Positions 22,041 to 25,562 of a stretch of DNA of 25,562 bases are shown piece after piece. The notes under the pieces are model-generated. The model did not search any database and had not been told where the DNA came from. It was given only the letters and a program-made list of their open reading frames with translations. The stretch covers positions 1 to 25,562 of the forward strand of contig JAEWVF010000059.1 of NCBI GenBank assembly GCA_023459215.1, in the 5' to 3' direction. Source of the DNA: Chloroflexota bacterium (GTDB lineage: Bacteria > Chloroflexota > Anaerolineae > Anaerolineales > Villigracilaceae). Within the stretch, counting starts at the first letter, position 1. Every line of letters begins with the position of its first letter. The translations under genes and the position numbers were made by a program.

Positions 22041-23072
22041 CTAATCTCCAAGTAACACATCCAAATCATGTAAATAACGCTCCGCGATTTCTATAATTAC
22101 AACATCTGGATCTGTCTGTTCAATCCAATTTAAGTTCCAAATCGTATTACCCGAATAATGCGGAATCGAGATAGTTTCTTGGAAATTCATTGATAACCAC
22201 TTGGCAAGAGGAAAACCAAAAGAATCATGATACATTAGTAAACGAGGCAGGTTATCATCTTCAATCCAAGACATGAAAATCTTGCGATTGTTAACATTTA
22301 GTTCCCTGTGCATTGCCGGATATTCAAACTTGGGTGTCATCACAACCGGTTTCTCAAAAACTCGCACAGAACCAATATTATTTGGTAAATCCAGGACCTG
22401 ATCGTCCCCCCAGCCAATTTCAAACTGATCTATCGAATAGGGGGTAACAGAGACAGAATCTTCCAGGCGTTTCAGAATGGCTCGATATGCGATAAACTGA
22501 CCGTAATCATTCCAATGCGAATCAGTTTTTGAATAAATCAAATAGGGAAGCTCCGCATCTTTTCTCATCGAGCGAAGGTCAACAACAGAGTTAGTGGGTC
22601 CATTTTGTTGTATATAGTTTAATAATCGATTTAAGCGCGTTTCGCCGCTCTCCCGGCCAAGATGTTCGGGCACAATTTCAGGATAAAGAGTAGGTTTATC
22701 TGGAACTACCACCAACAACAAAACTATCCCCTGGTTCGCCAATCTTTGGTGCAAGGTGAACAATTTTTGTTGAATGGACACAATTTTCTCATCAGAGAAA
22801 TCTATCGAATTCTGATAATTATCCAGACTGCCCTCGCCGGTGAAAATCATCCAGCCTTCTTCCCCAACCAAAACGTTGGGGAAAACCCGGTCGCCAAGCG
22901 CCAGGCGCAAGTCAGCGACAAAGGCGATTAGTTTGCGCTGACCCCAAAAAGACGAGTCAAAACCGGCAATACCGCCATCCGCGCTGCGGATCAGCAGGAA
23001 GTAAGAGGCGCCAAGAAAGAGCAAGACAAAGAAACGGGTGTACCAAGTTCGCAGGGTGGAAAGATTCATCAT
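22041..23072 (-). CDS. AlgJ/AlgX-like SGNH-family polysaccharide O-acetylation protein
   Basis: A 343-residue protein with one N-terminal membrane anchor (about 11-28) and an extracytoplasmic SGNH-like domain. VLVGEEGWMIFTGEGSLDNY (68-87) is the typical opening; VVPDKPTLYPE is at 123-132. The candidate triad is Asp184 and His186 (KTDSHWNDYG) with Ser284 (YHDSFG), matching AlgX/AlgJ. It would transfer acetyl groups received through the upstream MBOAT protein to a polysaccharide. Its ATG overlaps the MBOAT stop by one base (TGATG). The first 70 or so codons are GC-rich like the MBOAT gene, the remainder A/T-rich: a sharp change within one gene. Confidence 0.82.
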   Translation of the reverse strand: MMNLSTLRTWYTRFFVLLFLGASYFLLIRSADGGIAGFDSSFWGQRKLIAFVADLRLALGDRVFPNVLVGEEGWMIFTGEGSLDNYQNSIDFSDEKIVSIQQKLFTLHQRLANQGIVLLLVVVPDKPTLYPEIVPEHLGRESGETRLNRLLNYIQQNGPTNSVVDLRSMRKDAELPYLIYSKTDSHWNDYGQFIAYRAILKRLEDSVSVTPYSIDQFEIGWGDDQVLDLPNNIGSVRVFEKPVVMTPKFEYPAMHRELNVNNRKIFMSWIEDDNLPRLLMYHDSFGFPLAKWLSMNFQETISIPHYSGNTIWNLNWIEQTDPDVVIIEIAERYLHDLDVLLGD

Positions 23073-24496
23073 CAGAAAGTCGCGTAAATATTGGGGGCAA
23101 AACCGCCGGCCAGCAGCATGGCCAAGCCAAGTACGAAGAGGGCCACCAGCAGCCCGTCTTCAAGCGGTTGAAAAATAAAGAACAGGGCTGGGCGGGTTTC
23201 CTCAAGGCGAGTTCGCAGATTTCTCCAGGCCGGCCCGACAGGCAGACTAAAGAGCAGGCCCAGAACCAGCACGATCACAAAAGAAGGCTCGATAAATGGC
23301 AGCGGACTGGAATCCCTGAACGAACGAAACACCAACCCACTGGTATCCCCGGCCAGACGCCGGAAAAACTCGAGGGCAAAAGAAAAATTACCGGCGCGGA
23401 AGAAAACCCAGCCCGCCAGCACCACCGTCAGAACGTACAGATGGCGCACGGGCCGCCAAATCGATTTCAGCCAGCGGCCAAAACCACTCATCTCAAGCGC
23501 AATCGCCAATCCGTGAAGCAAACCCCAGGCCAGGAAAGTCGGCTTGAAGCCGTGCCACAGACCGGTCAGCGCAAAAACAATCAGGATGTTGATTTGCTGT
23601 CCCAAAAACGGCAATCGCCGCCGTTCGAGCGGAAAAAAAACATATTCGCGGAACCAGGTCGAGAGCGAGATATGCCACCTGCGCCAGAAATCGCTGATGC
23701 TTTCGGCGGTATAAGGCAGGTTGAAGTTCTCAGGAAGTTTAATCCCGGCCATGGCCGCCAGGCCGAGCGCCATATCGGTATAACCCGAAAAGTCGAAGTA
23801 GATTTGCAGGGTATAGGCAATCAGCGCCAGCCAGGCAAAACGAGGTTCAAGGTTGGCCATTGGCTGGTTAAAAGCCGCATCGACAAAAATCGCCAGTTGA
23901 TTGGCAATCAGGGCACGCTTGACAAAACCCGCCAGCAAACGCCGGATTCCGCTCGCGATTTGCTCCGCATTCGGATTTAACTCATTCACCTGCTCGGCAA
24001 AGGGCTTGAAACGCACCAGCGGCCCCGAAACCAGCTTGGGGAAGAAAAGCAGGTACAGGGCCAGCCGGGCCGGGTCACGCTCGGCAGGAATCGTCCCACG
24101 CCAGGTATCCACCAGGTACGAAATCGCCTGGAAGGCAAAATACGAAAGCCCGAGCGGCACAGCCAGCCCGCGGGCCGCATCCGACCAATTTAACGGCAGC
24201 CAGGCCAAACCGTAGAGCGGAACCCACTTAAAAAAAGCCAAAAGCGCCAGATTCGCCAAAATCCCGGCCCAAAGCCAGGGCTTGCGACCCCGTCCCCGCT
24301 CCGCCAGAAGGCCAAAAACATACGTTAAGGCAAACGCCGCCCCCAACCAGGCCAGCGCAACCGCCTGCCCCCAGGCCAAAAAGACCAGGCTGGCCAGCAA
24401 AAGCACATAAACACGCACCCGCCGCTCACTGAACCAGTAAACCGTCAGGAAGAGCGGCAGGAAGAGAAACAGGAAGGTCGGGGTCGAAAAATCCAT
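23072..24496 (-). CDS. MBOAT-family O-acyltransferase (AlgI-like)
   Basis: A 474-residue multi-helix membrane protein of the MBOAT family, expected to carry acetyl groups across the membrane for polysaccharide O-acetylation. Family hallmarks: opening FLFLFLPLFLTVYW, PLGLSYFAFQAISYLVD at 114-130, FPKLVSGPLVRF at 152-163, YFDFSGYTDMALGLA at 233-247, SDFWRRWHISLSTWFREYVF at 268-287 and LWHG with the conserved His315. I chose the ATG at 24496 because it gives the usual AlgI N-terminus; an open frame reaches 24598 but runs under the divergent URO-D-family gene. A -10-like TATAAT ends seven bases before this ATG, with no Shine-Dalgarno. Followed by the AlgJ-like gene with a one-base overlap. Confidence 0.9.
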   Translation of the reverse strand: MDFSTPTFLFLFLPLFLTVYWFSERRVRVYVLLLASLVFLAWGQAVALAWLGAAFALTYVFGLLAERGRGRKPWLWAGILANLALLAFFKWVPLYGLAWLPLNWSDAARGLAVPLGLSYFAFQAISYLVDTWRGTIPAERDPARLALYLLFFPKLVSGPLVRFKPFAEQVNELNPNAEQIASGIRRLLAGFVKRALIANQLAIFVDAAFNQPMANLEPRFAWLALIAYTLQIYFDFSGYTDMALGLAAMAGIKLPENFNLPYTAESISDFWRRWHISLSTWFREYVFFPLERRRLPFLGQQINILIVFALTGLWHGFKPTFLAWGLLHGLAIALEMSGFGRWLKSIWRPVRHLYVLTVVLAGWVFFRAGNFSFALEFFRRLAGDTSGLVFRSFRDSSPLPFIEPSFVIVLVLGLLFSLPVGPAWRNLRTRLEETRPALFFIFQPLEDGLLVALFVLGLAMLLAGGFAPNIYATF

Positions 24497-24503
24497 CGGC
24501 CCC

Positions 24504-24511
24504 ATTATAAT
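24504..24511. promoter_or_regulatory. Overlapping divergent -10 boxes between the MBOAT and URO-D-family genes
   Basis: The palindrome CCATTATAATGG (24502-24513) contains TATAAT on both strands: 24506-24511 on plus and 24509-24504 on minus. The plus box ends six bases before the ATG at 24518, the minus box seven bases before the ATG at 24496. A TCGAAA (24484-24489) with a 16-base spacer is a possible plus -35; none is clear on minus. Suggests mutually exclusive, possibly leaderless, divergent transcription. Confidence 0.45.
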
Positions 24512-24517
24512 GGAGGT

Positions 24518-25489
24518 ATGAACATTCATCGCCAACGCCTCGAAGCCGCCCTGCGCGGCGAAATTGCAGACCGTCCGCCGGTCGCGCTCTGGCGGCACTT
24601 CCCGGTCGATGACCAGGACCCCGAGCGCCTAGCCGCCGCCACCCTGCACTGGCAGTCAATTTACCAGTGGGATTTGGTCAAAGTAACCCCGGCCTCGTCG
24701 TTCTGCCTGAAAGATTGGGGCGCAGAGGATGTTTGGGAAGGTCTCGCCGAAGGAAACCGTCGCTACACGAAAAGAGTGGTCGCCGCGCCGGAAGACTGGC
24801 TCAAACTGAAAGTGCTGGACGCGGACGCCCCGCAGCTTGCCGCCCAATTAAAGTGCCTGCGCCTGCTCCGTGAGCGACTCCCGGCGTCTGAGCCAATCAT
24901 CCAGACCATTTTCAGCCCCATGTCCCAGGCCAAGAACCTGGCCGGCGGCGAACGGCTGATCCTGCACCTGCGCCAACACCCGGAACTGCTCCAACGCGGC
25001 CTTGAAGTGATTGCCGAGACGACCCGCCGATTTATCAAAACAGCCATCGAAACCGGCATTGACGGGGTTTTCTACGCCGTCCAGCACGCCCAGGCCGGCC
25101 TGCTGACCAAAGATGAGTTCCTGCGCTTCGGCTGGGGCTACGACCAGACCGTTTTGGATTCGGCCCGTTCATTGTGGTTCAATATGGCCCACCTGCACGG
25201 CGAAAATGTCTATTTTGACGCGGTTGCCGATTACCCGGTGCAGGTTCTTAACTGGCACGACCGCGATACCGCCCCCAACCTGATCGAGGGACAAAAACGC
25301 TTTCCCGGAATCGTCTGCGGCGGGTTACGGCGCGAAACCCTGGCGCTGGGCACACCGGAGGAAATCCGGGCGGAAATCAAAGACGCACTGGCCCAAACCG
25401 GCGGAAAGCGATTCTTGCTGGGAACCGGCTGCGTAACCGAAATCATCGCGCCGCATGGGAATTTGATTGAAGTAACAAAGACCCGATAA
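24518..25489 (+). CDS. Uroporphyrinogen decarboxylase (URO-D) superfamily protein
   Basis: A 323-residue TIM-barrel protein. The start region RLEAALRGEIADRPPVALWRHFP is typical of URO-D-like proteins outside heme synthesis. Possible metal ligands are His225 and His227 (NMAHLHGENVYFD) and Cys305 (LGTGCVTEIIAPHGN), with NWHDR at 245-249, similar in pattern to the zinc sites of MtaA/CmuA-type methyltransferases. True HemE motifs are not apparent, so corrinoid-dependent methyl transfer or an unknown reaction is likelier than heme synthesis. GGAGG ends only one base before the ATG, too close for normal ribosome binding, while TATAAT lies six bases before it. Confidence 0.8.
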   Translation: MNIHRQRLEAALRGEIADRPPVALWRHFPVDDQDPERLAAATLHWQSIYQWDLVKVTPASSFCLKDWGAEDVWEGLAEGNRRYTKRVVAAPEDWLKLKVLDADAPQLAAQLKCLRLLRERLPASEPIIQTIFSPMSQAKNLAGGERLILHLRQHPELLQRGLEVIAETTRRFIKTAIETGIDGVFYAVQHAQAGLLTKDEFLRFGWGYDQTVLDSARSLWFNMAHLHGENVYFDAVADYPVQVLNWHDRDTAPNLIEGQKRFPGIVCGGLRRETLALGTPEEIRAEIKDALAQTGGKRFLLGTGCVTEIIAPHGNLIEVTKTR

Positions 25490-25495
25490 TCTCGC

Positions 25496-25554
25496 TAAAG
25501 ATTTGTCATTTCGAGCGTAATGGTCGAGTTTATCGAGACCCAGCCAGAAATCTT
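25496..25554. repeat. Palindromic intergenic repeat, family D, at the window edge
   Basis: Ends are inverted: AAGATTT (25498-25504) with AAATCTT (25548-25554). The inside contains GTCATTTCGAGCG and two further TCGAG/CGAGA blocks in opposite orientation (about 25522-25540). It resembles a common class of short intergenic repeats framed by GTCATTTCGAGC and GAAATCTT. Non-coding. Confidence 0.5.
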
Positions 25555-25562
25555 AAACCATG

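Noticed and set aside
24497..24598. Upstream extension of the MBOAT gene to 24598
   Set aside because: It overlaps the divergent URO-D-family gene and adds residues not found at the start of AlgI-like proteins.
1..25562. CRISPR arrays, tRNA or rRNA genes, insertion sequences, phage genes
   Set aside because: No regularly spaced direct repeats, cloverleaf-like or ribosomal sequence, transposase, integrase or phage structural motifs were recognised on reading the window.

Overview
The window looks like a chromosomal stretch from a GC-rich bacterium, most plausibly a Chloroflexota (Anaerolineae-type) genome. This is an inference from gene content: a fused transaldolase/glucose-6-phosphate isomerase, a lipoprotein copper nitrite reductase, many small palindromic intergenic repeats, and a URO-D-family protein of the kind common in that group. 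No rRNA, tRNA, CRISPR array or transposase was seen. Coding density is high and no gene-free stretch exceeds about 280 bases.

Layout. (1) 1-2329: an intergenic palindromic repeat, a good sigma70-type promoter, and a prolyl oligopeptidase gene ending in a bidirectional terminator. (2) 2342-6356: a redox/nitrogen block. A four-cupredoxin NirK-type nitrite reductase lipoprotein and its upstream CRP/FNR-family regulator run leftward. A membrane-anchored thioredoxin (thioredoxin-DUF2892 fusion), an FmdB-type zinc-ribbon protein and a DUF302 protein run rightward as a probable operon. (3) 6434-10357: a repeat-rich spacer, then a TM287/TM288-like heterodimeric ABC exporter pair, one half with a degenerate ATPase site. 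(4) 10383-12966 (minus): an amidohydrolase translationally coupled to a GT-C/PMT-like membrane glycosyltransferase. (5) 13081-19940 (minus): a carbohydrate operon tkt - rpiB - class III adenylate/guanylate cyclase - tal/pgi fusion, ending in a strong terminator. (6) 20059-20331: a small membrane protein. (7) 20354-24496 (minus): an AlgI-like MBOAT, an AlgJ/AlgX-like SGNH protein and a large GT-C-like membrane protein, probably cell-surface glycan synthesis and O-acetylation. (8) 24518-25489: a URO-D-family protein, divergent from the MBOAT gene, then the edge of another repeat.

How the genes fit together. The non-oxidative pentose phosphate enzymes Tkt, RpiB and Tal/Pgi would together interconvert pentose, triose and hexose phosphates. 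The embedded cyclase suggests cyclic-nucleotide signalling tied to this carbon module. NirK and the adjacent CRP-family regulator suggest nitrite or NO response, next to a thiol-redox operon. MBOAT and AlgJ-like proteins normally act as a pair to O-acetylate an exported polysaccharide.

The most unusual signals are two short palindromic repeats that sit in frame inside conserved enzymes: one in the linker of the first ABC subunit, the other in the Pgi half of Tal/Pgi. Others are a run of start codons 6-9 bases from a -10 box (possible leaderless transcripts) and an abrupt base-composition change inside the AlgJ-like gene. I did not find a clearly new multi-gene defence or mobile system.
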